Below are positions 31,041 through 40,125 of a stretch of DNA of 64,000 nt, piece by piece. The position numbers and the translations under genes were made by a program. Below the pieces are notes generated by a model that worked only from the letters and a program-made list of their open reading frames with translations, was not told the origin of the DNA and did not search any database. The stretch covers positions 1 through 64,000 of the forward strand of contig NZ_MAYT01000012.1 in assembly GCF_001685015.1 (NCBI RefSeq). The letters run 5' to 3'. Within the stretch, counting starts at the first letter, position 1. Each line of letters begins with the position of its first letter. Source of the DNA: Pseudobacillus wudalianchiensis. Lineage in GTDB: Bacteria; Bacillota; Bacilli; Bacillales; Domibacillaceae.

Positions 31041-32224
31041 GCCATTCATTGATAAAAGTGAAAAGTGATCAGGTAGAAGAAGTTATTCAAATACGACGGC
31101 ACCTGCATCAGCATCCAGAATTATCGTTTCAAGAATATAAAACGGCCGAGTACATTAAATCGATTCTTCAAAACTGGGGAATTCCTTATCAATCCATTGG
31201 TGAAACCGGCGTAATCGTAGACATTGTTGGAAAAGAAGGTGGACGAGCCATTGGTTTAAGAGCAGATATTGATGCTTTGCCTATCCATGAACAGACAGAT
31301 TTACCGTACCGCTCTCAATATAATCATGTCATGCATGCTTGCGGGCATGATGGCCACACAGCGATTTTACTCGGAGCAGTGTACGAATTAAATCAGATAA
31401 AAGAACAGCTTTCTGGTACCGTCCGCTGTATCTTTCAGCCGGGGGAAGAGGCTGACGGAGCAGCCAAAGCCTTAATTGAACAAGGAGCATTAAGTAATCC
31501 AGAGATAGAGGCAATGACAGGCTTGCATTTATGGCCGCACCTTCCTTTGGGAACAGTCGGCATTAAATACGGAGGCATGACAGCATCCTGTGACGATTTT
31601 AAAATTACGATTACTGGCAAAGGGGGACATAGTGCCCGTCCTCACCAGGCAATAGACGCTATTGCGATTGCTGCCTCTATGATTCAAGCTTTTCAAAGTC
31701 TTACAGTTAAGCGGTTTAATCCAGGTGAACCGGTTATTATTCATATTGGTAAAATCAACGGCGGCGAAGCGAGCAATATTGTAGCCTCAACAGTGGTGCT
31801 TGAAGGAACGGCCCGGGCTGTGAATAATAGTTTAAGAGGAGAAATCTACCAAGAAATTTTAAAAGTTTGCCGAGCAGCTGAGGTTCAATGGGAAGCACAA
31901 ATAGAAGTAGATTATACTCTTGGTCATCCGCCAATCGTGAATGATGAACAAATGACAAATCAGTTTGAAGAAATGGCTTCTCGTTTACTTGGAGCAGAGC
32001 GGGTTATTTCTTTAAAAGAGCCTTCTATGGGGGCTGATGATTTCGGATATTTCTCGGCGAAAGTGCCGAGCATTTATTTCCGGCTTGGCATTCAAAAAGA
32101 AAATCAGCCTGTTTATGACTTGCATCATCCAAAATTTCAATTCGATGATTCTATCTTAAGAACGGGAATTGAGTTATACGTCAACTTTGCTTTATCACTT
32201 TTACAGGACAGGAGAGAACAATAA
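31037..32224 (+). CDS. M20 family amidohydrolase (hippurate/IAA-amino acid hydrolase-like)
   Basis: 395 residues. Zn-ligand motifs are CGHDGHTAIL, FQPGEEADGAAKALIEQG and the C-terminal SMGADDFGYF; HQHPELSFQE and LRADIDALPI complete the M20D pattern. These cytoplasmic enzymes split N-acyl amino acids or similar amides. In this operon it could release the acyl or glutamyl group from an N-acylated amine. It overlaps the permease and ligase genes on both sides by 1-4 bases, so they are translated together. The exact amide is unknown. Confidence 0.9.
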   Translation: MSHSLIKVKSDQVEEVIQIRRHLHQHPELSFQEYKTAEYIKSILQNWGIPYQSIGETGVIVDIVGKEGGRAIGLRADIDALPIHEQTDLPYRSQYNHVMHACGHDGHTAILLGAVYELNQIKEQLSGTVRCIFQPGEEADGAAKALIEQGALSNPEIEAMTGLHLWPHLPLGTVGIKYGGMTASCDDFKITITGKGGHSARPHQAIDAIAIAASMIQAFQSLTVKRFNPGEPVIIHIGKINGGEASNIVASTVVLEGTARAVNNSLRGEIYQEILKVCRAAEVQWEAQIEVDYTLGHPPIVNDEQMTNQFEEMASRLLGAERVISLKEPSMGADDFGYFSAKVPSIYFRLGIQKENQPVYDLHHPKFQFDDSILRTGIELYVNFALSLLQDRREQ

Positions 32225-33585
32225 TGGTCGCTACTCAACAAAGATTAACAAAAGAACAGGTGCTGCAAATGGTGGAAGAGCAGCACATTGAATTTATCCG
32301 TATTGAATTTTTAGATTATACGGGTGTGACGAGAGGGAGAACGATTCGAAAGGATTCTCTAAAAAGCGCTCTAGAAAAAGGAGTGAACTTCAGTACGGCG
32401 ATCATGGACTTCACGATGTTTGACACCTATGTACCTGATCCAGTGTATGGTGCAAATGGCGGTGATTTCTTTGCCATGCCAGACCCAGAGACATTTGCTA
32501 TTTTGCCGCATAGAAAGCAGACAGCGAGAATGTTCTGTGACTTAGTGGATGAAAACGGCAACCCGTGGGAAGGGTGTCCACGTGGGGCATTAAAAAGACT
32601 TCTTCATGAGGCAGAGGCCCTTCTTGGCGGAAAGATATTTATGGCATACGAGCAAGAGGCCTACTTATTAAAAGAAGAAGAAGGCAGACTCGTTCCGGCA
32701 GATAACAGTACTTGTTTCTCATCGGATGGAGTAGATATTCAAGAGGAATTCGTTCAGAAATTCGTTGAAACGATCGGCAAAATGGGAGTGGAAACGGAAC
32801 AGATCTCTAGTGAATACGGTCCAGGACAGTTAGAGATCAATTTAAAGTACGACCATTGCTTAAAAGCAACCGAAGACCAAATTACATTTAAACAGTTATT
32901 TAAACATCTGGCGAGAGACATGGGGATGATCGGCACGCTTGCGCCAAAGCCATTTAACGATTTTGCAGGAAGCGGCTTGCATGTTCATATGAGCTTGTAC
33001 AATGAAGATAACAATTTATTCAAAGATTTGAATGACGAAAAAGGATTAGAGCTGTCTGAGAACGCCTATTATTTCATCGGAGGAATTTTGCATCACGGCC
33101 GTTCCATTGTAGCGATTGGCGCTCCAACGATGAATTCTTATAAGCGGATGGTACCAGGTTCTTGGGCACCTGCTCATATTTGCTATGGTTCAGGCAATCG
33201 TTCTGTGCTCGTTCGTGTACCGGAAAAGAGACGGGAAAGAAGGTTTGAGTTTAGAGGGGCAGACGGCACCTGTAATCCGTATTTGTTGTCAGCTGCTTTA
33301 ATTGCAGCCGGTCTTCATGGCATTAGAAAACGGATTGACCCAGGTGAGCCGCTTGAGGTGGATGCTGGCAATTTGAGTAACAACGAGCTGGAAGCAATGG
33401 GCATCGAGTGGGTCCCGCGTAATCTTCAAGAAGCGATGGACTCATTGGCGAAAGATACGATTTTAGCAGACAGCATCGGCCGTCCGATTTGGCAGGAGTT
33501 CATTAAGGTAAAAAGAGAGGAATGGAACAAACATTTTTATCGCATAGATGAATGGGAAAGAAGTCAATATGCTGTCCTGTATTAA
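32224..33585 (+). CDS. Glutamine synthetase-like gamma-glutamyl-amine ligase
   Basis: 453 residues of the GS catalytic fold. Typical motifs are YGPGQLEINLKYD, AGSGLHVHMSL, FIGGILHHGRSIVAIGAPTMNSYKRMVPGSWAP and RFEFRGADGTCNPYL. Position in a catabolic operon with amidohydrolases and an APC carrier, and a start MVEEQHIEFIRIEFLDYTGVTRGRTI unlike GlnA, point to the PuuA/IpuC type, which ligates glutamate to an amine using ATP. It is the last gene of the operon before a hairpin. It should not be called glnA; housekeeping glutamine synthesis is unlikely here. Confidence 0.9.
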   Translation: MVATQQRLTKEQVLQMVEEQHIEFIRIEFLDYTGVTRGRTIRKDSLKSALEKGVNFSTAIMDFTMFDTYVPDPVYGANGGDFFAMPDPETFAILPHRKQTARMFCDLVDENGNPWEGCPRGALKRLLHEAEALLGGKIFMAYEQEAYLLKEEEGRLVPADNSTCFSSDGVDIQEEFVQKFVETIGKMGVETEQISSEYGPGQLEINLKYDHCLKATEDQITFKQLFKHLARDMGMIGTLAPKPFNDFAGSGLHVHMSLYNEDNNLFKDLNDEKGLELSENAYYFIGGILHHGRSIVAIGAPTMNSYKRMVPGSWAPAHICYGSGNRSVLVRVPEKRRERRFEFRGADGTCNPYLLSAALIAAGLHGIRKRIDPGEPLEVDAGNLSNNELEAMGIEWVPRNLQEAMDSLAKDTILADSIGRPIWQEFIKVKREEWNKHFYRIDEWERSQYAVLY

Positions 33586-33593
33586 CAAAAAAC

Positions 33594-33634
33594 GCCTGTC
33601 GCTTGTCTCCAATTGGAGGCAGGCTTTTTCTTTT
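33594..33634 (+). terminator. Terminator after the GS-like operon
   Basis: GCCTG...CTCC-AATT-GGAG-GCAGGC hairpin followed by a T-rich run TTTTTCTTTT. The stem has an internal loop. Confidence 0.8.
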
Positions 33635-33648
33635 CCAAATACTCCTTT

Positions 33649-33674
33649 GTTTAACAATTAATCTGTTAGGGTAT
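33649..33674 (+). promoter_or_regulatory. sigma-B promoter of katE
   Basis: GTTTAA (33649-33654), 14-base spacer, GGGTAT (33669-33674): both elements are exact sigma-B consensus with ideal spacing. It places the following catalase in the general stress regulon, as katE of B. subtilis. The leader is long, about 110 bases. Confidence 0.85.
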
Positions 33675-33796
33675 AGCCAAAATTGGGTAACAATAACAGC
33701 GGCGACTATACATAAAGGTTGAACGTATTTGAAGGATTGCCTGTCGTTTTGATGATTGCCTTGGATTTTTGCGAAAAGATCAGGAGGGAATAAACA

Positions 33797-35878
33797 ATGA
33801 GAAAAGATGAAAACAAAGAAAGCGTACAAGAAAATGTAAAGGACGAGCAATTGGAACAGTTTCGAGTAGATCACAAGGGAAAGAAAATGACAACTAATCA
33901 GGGGGTGCGTGTGTCGGATGACGAGCATTCTCTCAAAGCAGGAGACCGAGGACCGACCTTAATGGAGGATTTTCAATTCCGCGAGAAGATGACTCACTTT
34001 GACCATGAGCGAATTCCAGAAAGAGTGGTGCATGCACGCGGTTTTGGAGCTCATGGTTATTTCCAGGTATATGAACCGATGGCAGAGTATACGAAAGCAA
34101 AATTTTTGCAGGATCCATCGGTGAAGACGCCTGTTTTCGTTCGTTTCTCCACCGTGGCAGGCTCGCGTGGTTCAGCAGACTCAGTCCGTGATGTAAGAGG
34201 GTTTGCTACGAAGTTTTATACAGAAGAAGGAAACTACGACCTTGTTGGCAACAATATCCCGGTTTTCTTTATTCAGGACGCTATGAAATTTCCTGACCTT
34301 GTCCATTCCTTTAAGCCGGAGCCGCACAATGAAATACCACAGGCCTCCACAGCACATGATACGTTTTGGGACTTCGTTGCGAACAATACAGAATCAGCTC
34401 ATATGATTATGTGGGCGATGTCAGACCGGGCAATCCCGCGAAGCTATCGCATGATGGAAGGATTCGGTGTCCATACATTCCGATTTGTCAATGAACAAGG
34501 GAAAGCCCGCTTTGTGAAGTTTCATTGGAAGCCGGTATTAGGTGTGCATTCATTCGTTTGGGATGAAGCACAAAAATTGGCTGGCCGTGACCCTGATTTT
34601 CATCGCCGTGACCTATGGGAAGCGATCGAAATGGGCGATTACCCGGAATTTGAGCTGGGCGTGCAGATGATTGAGGAGGAAGAGGAGTTTAATTTTGACT
34701 TTGATATCCTCGATCCAACGAAGCTCTGGCCAGAAGAAATTGTACCGGTCAAGATTATTGGCAAAATGACGTTAGATCGCAACCAGGATAACGTCTTTGC
34801 TGAGACAGAGCAGGCTGCTTTTCATCCAGGGCATGTCGTACCGGGAATTGACTTCTCCAATGATCCGCTTCTGCAAGGACGTTTGTTTTCTTATACAGAT
34901 ACGCAGCTTATTCGTCTTGGCGGGCCTAATTTTCATCAAATTCCTATTAACCGTTCTGTTGCGCCGGTTCACAATAATCAGCGCGACGGCTATCATCAAA
35001 TGAACATTGATAAGGGGCAGGTAAGTTACCATAAAAACTCCCTGCAAGGAAATGACCCGCATCCAGCATCGGAAGCAGAGGGCGGTTACGTTCATTATCA
35101 GGAAAAAGTCGAGGGCAGAAAGGTGCGCCAGCGCAGTGACAGCTTTAAAGATCATTATTCGCAGGCTAAGCTTTTCTGGAACAGCATGACGGATATTGAG
35201 AAAGAGCATATTATTGAAGCTTTTCATTTTGAAGTCGGAAAAGTGAAGAGTAAAGAGGTAAGACAGCAAGTTGTTGAGGTTTTTGCTCATGTGGATGAAG
35301 AGTTAGCGGCAGCGATTGCTGCTGGTGTTGGAGCAGAGGTACCGACAGGGGTTAGCGCCTCGAAGGTGACCCTTTCCTCAGCCGCTTTAAGTCAGGAGCT
35401 CAATAAGAAAAAGAGTGCCGCGACACGCAAAGTAGCCGTTTTAGCAGCCGATGGCTATGAGGATGCAACGGTTACACCTGTTATAGAGACATTGAAAGAA
35501 GCAGGTGTTCATGCGGAAATTGTCAGCGGCCATGTTGGCATGATTACAGGCGCTGACGGACAGCAGCAAGAAGCCGTTCATTCTTTCTTAACAAGTGATC
35601 CGGTTGTATTCGATGCGATTTACGTAGCAGGCGGACAAGCAAGTGTTGAGCAAATGAAAAAAAATCAAAAGGCCGCTGAATTTATCAAAGATGCCTTTAA
35701 GCATTTTAAAACCATTGGGGCGGCTGCTGAAGGAGGAGAGCTTCTTGTTGCGGCTGGCATTCAAGCTGGGTCAGATCCAGGCATTGTCATAGTTCATGAT
35801 GACAAAGAAGTGAAGGACTTCAGCGAGTCGTTTATAGCAGCTTTAGCTGAACATCGCCATTGGTCACGTCAATTATAA
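33797..35878 (+). CDS. katE: Large-subunit catalase KatE (HPII type)
   Basis: 693 residues. The catalase core has the distal His in ERVVHARGFGAHGYFQV, the Asn in LVGNNIPVFFIQDA and the haem Tyr in RLFSYTDTQLIRLGG. A C-terminal DJ-1/PfpI-like domain begins near residue 545 (RKVAVLAADGYEDATV), the mark of clade 2 large catalases. It removes hydrogen peroxide in stressed or stationary cells. A perfect sigma-B promoter precedes it. Together with katA at 509 it gives PerR- and sigma-B-controlled catalases at the two sides of the catabolic region. Ribosome site AGGAGGG. Confidence 0.96.
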   Translation: MRKDENKESVQENVKDEQLEQFRVDHKGKKMTTNQGVRVSDDEHSLKAGDRGPTLMEDFQFREKMTHFDHERIPERVVHARGFGAHGYFQVYEPMAEYTKAKFLQDPSVKTPVFVRFSTVAGSRGSADSVRDVRGFATKFYTEEGNYDLVGNNIPVFFIQDAMKFPDLVHSFKPEPHNEIPQASTAHDTFWDFVANNTESAHMIMWAMSDRAIPRSYRMMEGFGVHTFRFVNEQGKARFVKFHWKPVLGVHSFVWDEAQKLAGRDPDFHRRDLWEAIEMGDYPEFELGVQMIEEEEEFNFDFDILDPTKLWPEEIVPVKIIGKMTLDRNQDNVFAETEQAAFHPGHVVPGIDFSNDPLLQGRLFSYTDTQLIRLGGPNFHQIPINRSVAPVHNNQRDGYHQMNIDKGQVSYHKNSLQGNDPHPASEAEGGYVHYQEKVEGRKVRQRSDSFKDHYSQAKLFWNSMTDIEKEHIIEAFHFEVGKVKSKEVRQQVVEVFAHVDEELAAAIAAGVGAEVPTGVSASKVTLSSAALSQELNKKKSAATRKVAVLAADGYEDATVTPVIETLKEAGVHAEIVSGHVGMITGADGQQQEAVHSFLTSDPVVFDAIYVAGGQASVEQMKKNQKAAEFIKDAFKHFKTIGAAAEGGELLVAAGIQAGSDPGIVIVHDDKEVKDFSESFIAALAEHRHWSRQL

Positions 35879-35885
35879 TAATAAA

Positions 35886-35917
35886 AAGACCCAGCCGGAC
35901 GAACTTGGCTGGGTCTT
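35886..35917 (-). terminator. Terminator of pepT (minus strand)
   Basis: 11-bp perfect stem AAGACCCAGCC / GGCTGGGTCTT with a 10-base loop. On the minus strand it is followed by TTTTTATTATTA. It also lies just after katE but has no T run on that side. A second small hairpin (36004-36021, AGCCGGA/TCCGGCT) lies between it and the pepT stop. Confidence 0.75.
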
Positions 35918-36042
35918 CAGGCTGCTAACAAACGTTCGCTTGCCATCGGCCTGATGGGTGGTATATAAAGTAAACTCCGTCGACAATCTCAATCTCAAAT
36001 CCCAGCCGGATGTGTCCGGCTAGATTTGCAGCTAGTTGTCTC

Positions 36043-37275
36043 TTAAGCCTTTTCTTCGAATAACTTAGCAATCTCTACAATGACGTTTACCGCTTTTTCC
36101 ATGTTGTTGACGGAAACGTATTCGAAACGGCCATGGAAGTTTTCACCGCCCGTGAAGATATTAGGTGTTGGCAAGCCCATATAGGAGAGCTGTGAGCCGT
36201 CCGTTCCGCCGCGGATTGGTTCTACAATCGGCTGGATACCTAAATTCGTCATTGCTTCATAAGCGATATCAACGACTTCTTTGACCGGTTCAATTTTTTC
36301 TTTCATGTTATAATATTGATCATTTAATTCTAAGGAAATTCGCTCTGCTCCGTATTTTTTCTGCAAGTCTTGAACCACTTGGGTGAACAGGTCTTTACGC
36401 GCTTGGAACTTTTCCTTGTCATGGTCACGAATAATATAGTGCATCTTTGTTTGTTCCACATCGCCGTTAATAGAGATAAGGTGGAAAAATCCTTCATAAC
36501 CCTCTGTATATTCAGGCGCTTCATTAGCAGGAAGCTGCCCATTTAGTTCCATCGCGATTTTTGCTGAGTTAATCATTTTTCCTTTCGCCGAACCGGGATG
36601 CACATTTTTCCCGTGAATTGTCACCTGGGCGCCGGCTGCGTTAAAGCTCTCATATTGGAGTTCACCGAGCGGGCCGCCGTCGATCGTATAAGCAAAGGCA
36701 GCATTGAAAGCCGCAACATCAAATTTGTGAGGGCCTCTGCCGATTTCTTCATCAGGTGTAAAGGCGACACGGATTTTTCCATGCTTGATTTCAGGATGCT
36801 GTATTAAATAATGCATAGCTGTCATGATTTCTGCTACACCCGCTTTATTGTCAGCACCAAGCAGCGTTGTGCCGTCTGTTGTGACCAGCATATGGCCTTT
36901 ATAGTTCGCTAATTCGGGGAAGTCAGTTGGTGACAAAATAATTCCTAGTGACTCATTTAAGACAATGTCTGCTCCATCATACTGCTCAACGATTTGCGGC
37001 TGAACATTGTTGCCAGTAAAATCAGTGGCGGTATCAACGTGGGCTAAGAACCCGATGACCGGAACGTCTTTATCCGTATTGGCAGGAAGAGTGGCCATTA
37101 AATAACCGTTTTCGTCTAAAGTGACTTCCTGCATGCCGATTTGCTTTAATTCTTCTTCGAGCAGGTGCAAGAGTGTCCATTGTCCGGGTGTAGAAGGAGT
37201 CGTATCGCTGCTTTCATTTGATTGCGTGTCAATTTTGACGTAGGAAGTAAACCTGTCAATGATTTCTTTTTTCAT
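36043..37275 (-). CDS. pepT: Peptidase T (tripeptide aminopeptidase)
   Basis: 410 residues of the M20B family. Zinc-site motifs are [30 protein letters not shown] and [15 protein letters not shown], with the closing [17 protein letters not shown]. It releases the N-terminal residue of tripeptides in the cytoplasm. Length is normal. It is a single gene with its own hairpin and no evident link to the neighbours. The ATG at 37275 follows AAAAGGAGC. Housekeeping function. Confidence 0.96.
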   Translation of the reverse strand: MKKEIIDRFTSYVKIDTQSNESSDTTPSTPGQWTLLHLLEEELKQIGMQEVTLDENGYLMATLPANTDKDVPVIGFLAHVDTATDFTGNNVQPQIVEQYDGADIVLNESLGIILSPTDFPELANYKGHMLVTTDGTTLLGADNKAGVAEIMTAMHYLIQHPEIKHGKIRVAFTPDEEIGRGPHKFDVAAFNAAFAYTIDGGPLGELQYESFNAAGAQVTIHGKNVHPGSAKGKMINSAKIAMELNGQLPANEAPEYTEGYEGFFHLISINGDVEQTKMHYIIRDHDKEKFQARKDLFTQVVQDLQKKYGAERISLELNDQYYNMKEKIEPVKEVVDIAYEAMTNLGIQPIVEPIRGGTDGSQLSYMGLPTPNIFTGGENFHGRFEYVSVNNMEKAVNVIVEIAKLFEEKA

Positions 37276-37520
37276 TCAAAAACAGCTCCTTTTTATATGT
37301 ATTGAATTGATTTTAACACAAGCATTTGAAAATTTTAGTGAAAAGGTTTGTGTTCTATTAAGTCGAACCTATTAGATGAAGTATGATAGAGAGGACCCGT
37401 CCATATATATGAAGTAAGCACCCGATTGAATTAAGCTGTTTTAGGGGAAAAATGAATAGTGTTCCGTTATAGCTGGCACGCTAGCTAAAAGATTGTCATT
37501 GTCTGGAAAGGGGTTATGAA
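37276..37520. other. Divergent intergenic region, pepT and SIR2 gene
   Basis: This 245-base AT-rich stretch must hold promoters for both genes. A TGGCACG string at 37471 has no -12 partner, so I do not call a sigma-54 promoter. I see no repeat or RNA feature. Confidence 0.3.
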
Positions 37521-39278
37521 ATGGACGAGAAGCTGTTGTCACTAGCATTTTCAGTAGAAGCAAATAAAGGTGTCTACGCCCTGCTTTTAGGTTCAGGCAT
37601 TTCTTATTCAGCAGGCATCCCAACTGGCCGTGGCATCTTGCGGGAATTTTGCCGAAGAATTATGTTTGTAAATGGGGCAGAGGAACATGATCCGGTTCAC
37701 TGGTACGAAAAAAAATATGGGAAAGCCCCTTTATATAATGAGGTTATTGAGTTGTTGGCTAAAACATCTTCTGAACGCAATGGATTGCTAAAAGAATTTT
37801 TCGAGCCAACGCTTGAAGAAGTAGAGCAAAAGCAAAAGGTGCCGACGGAAGCACATTATATGATTGCGAAGCTTGTCCAACGCGGGTATATAAAGGTAAT
37901 CGTCACGACAAATTTTGACCGTCTGCTAGAGCATGCACTCGATGAGCACAACGTTCAGTACCAGACACTTTATCACGATACAGACATTGAGGGCATGAAG
38001 CCGCTTGCTCATGCTGATTGTACGGTGCTAAAGGTAAACGGAGATTACCGTGATACCCGCTTTAAAAATGTGACAGACGAACTTGATAACTATACATTGC
38101 CGCTTGCCCAGCTATTGCGCCGGGTATTTGACGAATACGGCATCATCGTATCCGGTTGGTCGGCAGAGTGGGATACAGCGCTTCGGGAGTTGATTAAGTC
38201 GGTGAAAGGCCGTCGATATTCATGGTATTGGCATGCTTTTTCTGAAAAATTGACTCCAGATGCCGATGAACTGATCAGCTTTCGCGATGCCATTAAAATT
38301 GTTGATCCAAAAGGGGCCGATCATTTTTTTACAGAGTTATATGAAAATGTGATTAATATTGCGAAAATAAAAAAAGTAAGCCCAGAGAACATTCAAGTGA
38401 AAACAAAGCGGCTGAAACACTACATTCAAGATCGACGGGAAATTGAATTAAGAGAAATGCTGACAGATCAAACGAGAAAGGTCACGTCTTTCCTTTTTGA
38501 ACAGCGTTACACGGGGGAGGCAACAGTAGAGGAGCTGTCCGTTCGTATTCAGACTGTCGCTGAAAAAAGCAAGACGCTCGCTATGCTTGCGGCTATCTTA
38601 GCTTACTACATCCGAACGTCAGAGCAAGCGGAACTGTTGATTCAGACCGCCGAGCGGCTGACTGGTTCCCGGCATCATCATGGAGATGCTTCCCTATTGG
38701 CCACTCAGGAAATTCCACTTCAAGCCGTTTTTTATAGTATTGGCATTAGTGCTGTGATGAAAAAGAATTATCAATTATTGAATAAATTGTTCACATTGCC
38801 AAAAGTGCAGGATCCTCACCGTCACCATCTTTCCTTTTTAGCGGCCACTGCACCCCAAACGGTTTTGGATCCTTTATTTGAGAAAGTTTCAGAGGGGGAG
38901 AAACACCTAGCGCCGACGGAAACAGTTTTTACCTATCCCTTTTTAAAGTATTTGTTTATTGAAGCGAGACTCGCGTTTGATGACCAGGAGTTTGAACAGC
39001 ATTTTGACCAGTTTGAACTGTTAAGGGCGATTAAATGCCGTTATACGAATGAAATAGGCGATATTTGTGGACGATTCGGCTATAAAGCAAATCGAGAGCA
39101 TCTGATTCGTTTCTTGAATGAAGGAGCAGAAACAGAAAACTGGCCGGTGCTCGCTATTTGTGATGGCAGCAGCGAAAAGTTTGTTCATTCGCTTGAAAAG
39201 TTAGCGGAAGATTTAAATGAAAAAGAAGGCTTCAGCGGCAAAGGGCTGCTGTCTGCCTATACGAAATTTGAGGAATGA
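37521..39278 (+). CDS. SIR2-domain protein, standalone; possible antiviral NADase-like protein
   Basis: 585 residues. The first 280 form a SIR2-like domain: the NAD loop LLGSGISYSAGIPTGRG (24 onwards), VTTNFDRLLEHAL (about 128-140) and SGWSAEWDTAL. The position where active members have His in an HG pair reads KVNGDYRD, with Asn173, so the expected catalytic His appears to be replaced. The remaining 300 residues are helical without a domain that I recognise. SIR2 domains of this type degrade NAD in phage-defence systems such as Thoeris and DSR. It is a single gene between pepT and a terminator, with a good AAAGGGG site. Function here is unproved. Confidence 0.8.
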   Translation: MDEKLLSLAFSVEANKGVYALLLGSGISYSAGIPTGRGILREFCRRIMFVNGAEEHDPVHWYEKKYGKAPLYNEVIELLAKTSSERNGLLKEFFEPTLEEVEQKQKVPTEAHYMIAKLVQRGYIKVIVTTNFDRLLEHALDEHNVQYQTLYHDTDIEGMKPLAHADCTVLKVNGDYRDTRFKNVTDELDNYTLPLAQLLRRVFDEYGIIVSGWSAEWDTALRELIKSVKGRRYSWYWHAFSEKLTPDADELISFRDAIKIVDPKGADHFFTELYENVINIAKIKKVSPENIQVKTKRLKHYIQDRREIELREMLTDQTRKVTSFLFEQRYTGEATVEELSVRIQTVAEKSKTLAMLAAILAYYIRTSEQAELLIQTAERLTGSRHHHGDASLLATQEIPLQAVFYSIGISAVMKKNYQLLNKLFTLPKVQDPHRHHLSFLAATAPQTVLDPLFEKVSEGEKHLAPTETVFTYPFLKYLFIEARLAFDDQEFEQHFDQFELLRAIKCRYTNEIGDICGRFGYKANREHLIRFLNEGAETENWPVLAICDGSSEKFVHSLEKLAEDLNEKEGFSGKGLLSAYTKFEE

Positions 39279-39307
39279 GAACCTGATGGCTAACAGGTTC
39301 TTTTTTA
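39279..39307 (+). terminator. Terminator after the SIR2 gene
   Basis: GAACCTG / CAGGTTC stem with an 8-base loop and seven T residues, starting right at the stop codon. Confidence 0.85.
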
Positions 39308-39321
39308 TTTGTTTCATCTAA

Positions 39322-39341
39322 TCTTCAGAAATTCTTCAGAA
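39322..39341. promoter_or_regulatory. 11-bp-spaced direct repeats, probable response regulator site
   Basis: TCTTCAGAA occurs at 39322 and 39333, exactly 11 bases apart. Direct repeats with this period are typical for OmpR/PhoB-family dimers. They lie about 90 bases upstream of the response regulator gene, suggesting autoregulation. A TATACT -10 with weak -35 lies near 39409. Confidence 0.5.
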
Positions 39342-39432
39342 TTATGCTGCCCGAATGTTAAGAATTAATCGTTAGAATAACATCAAGCACAAAGTACCAA
39401 TCATGCTATACTTTCGAAAGGAGGCGAAATAA

Positions 39433-40125
39433 ATGAATCCATATACAGTATTAGTCGTTGATGATGAAGAGGAAATTCGCAATGCGATTGAAATATATTT
39501 AAAAAATGAAGGCATTACGGTTATGAAAGCAAGCGATGGTATAGAAGCCATTGAAAAGCTCCATGAGCAGACCGTTCACTTAATTATCCTAGATGTCATG
39601 ATGCCGAGATTAGATGGAATTTCTACGACCTTTAAAATAAGAGAAGAGAAGAACATTCCTATTATTATCCTGAGTGCCAAAACCGAAGATACCGATAAAA
39701 TCCTCGGCTTACAAATGGGAGCAGATGATTATGTGACAAAGCCATTTAACCCGATGGAGCTCATTGCCAGGGTGAAATCACAGCTGAGAAGATATGTAGC
39801 GCTTGGTACGTATGAAGGAATGAAAAAAAACATTAATTTAAATGGCTTAACATTAGATCAATCAGCTAAAGAAGTGACGGTGCACGGAGAACCGGTGAAG
39901 CTGACACCAATTGAATATAAAATTGTTGAGCTATTAATGCTGAATGCGGGACGGGTATTCTCGATTGATGAAATTTATGAACGCGTCTGGAATGAGCCAG
40001 GGTACAATGCAGAAAACACGGTAGCTGTTCACATTCGAAAGATTAGAGGGAAAATAGAGATTGATCCAAAAAATCCGAGGTATTTAAAGGTGGTATGGGG
40101 AATTGGATACAAAATGGAAAAGTAG
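39433..40125 (+). CDS. Response regulator, OmpR/VanR family
   Basis: 230 residues. The receiver has DDEEE acidic pair near residue 10, phosphoacceptor Asp54 in LIILDVMMPRLDG and the conserved Lys in DDYVTKPFNP. The winged-helix domain ends with AVHIRKIRGKIEIDPKNPRYLKVVWGIGYKME. It binds DNA after phosphorylation by the kinase encoded next, whose start overlaps by 23 bases. Direct repeats upstream may be its site. The VanR-like sequence suggests envelope stress, and a peptidoglycan deacetylase gene follows in opposite orientation, a plausible target. Confidence 0.95.
   Translation: MNPYTVLVVDDEEEIRNAIEIYLKNEGITVMKASDGIEAIEKLHEQTVHLIILDVMMPRLDGISTTFKIREEKNIPIIILSAKTEDTDKILGLQMGADDYVTKPFNPMELIARVKSQLRRYVALGTYEGMKKNINLNGLTLDQSAKEVTVHGEPVKLTPIEYKIVELLMLNAGRVFSIDEIYERVWNEPGYNAENTVAVHIRKIRGKIEIDPKNPRYLKVVWGIGYKMEK

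Noticed and set aside
32224-33585. Housekeeping glutamine synthetase glnA
   Set aside because: No glnR beside it, sequence start unlike GlnA and a catabolic sigma-54 operon context.
37471-37486. TGGCACG string before the SIR2 gene, resembling a sigma-54 -24 element
   Set aside because: The matching -12 GC is absent at 12 bases, so it does not fit the promoter class.
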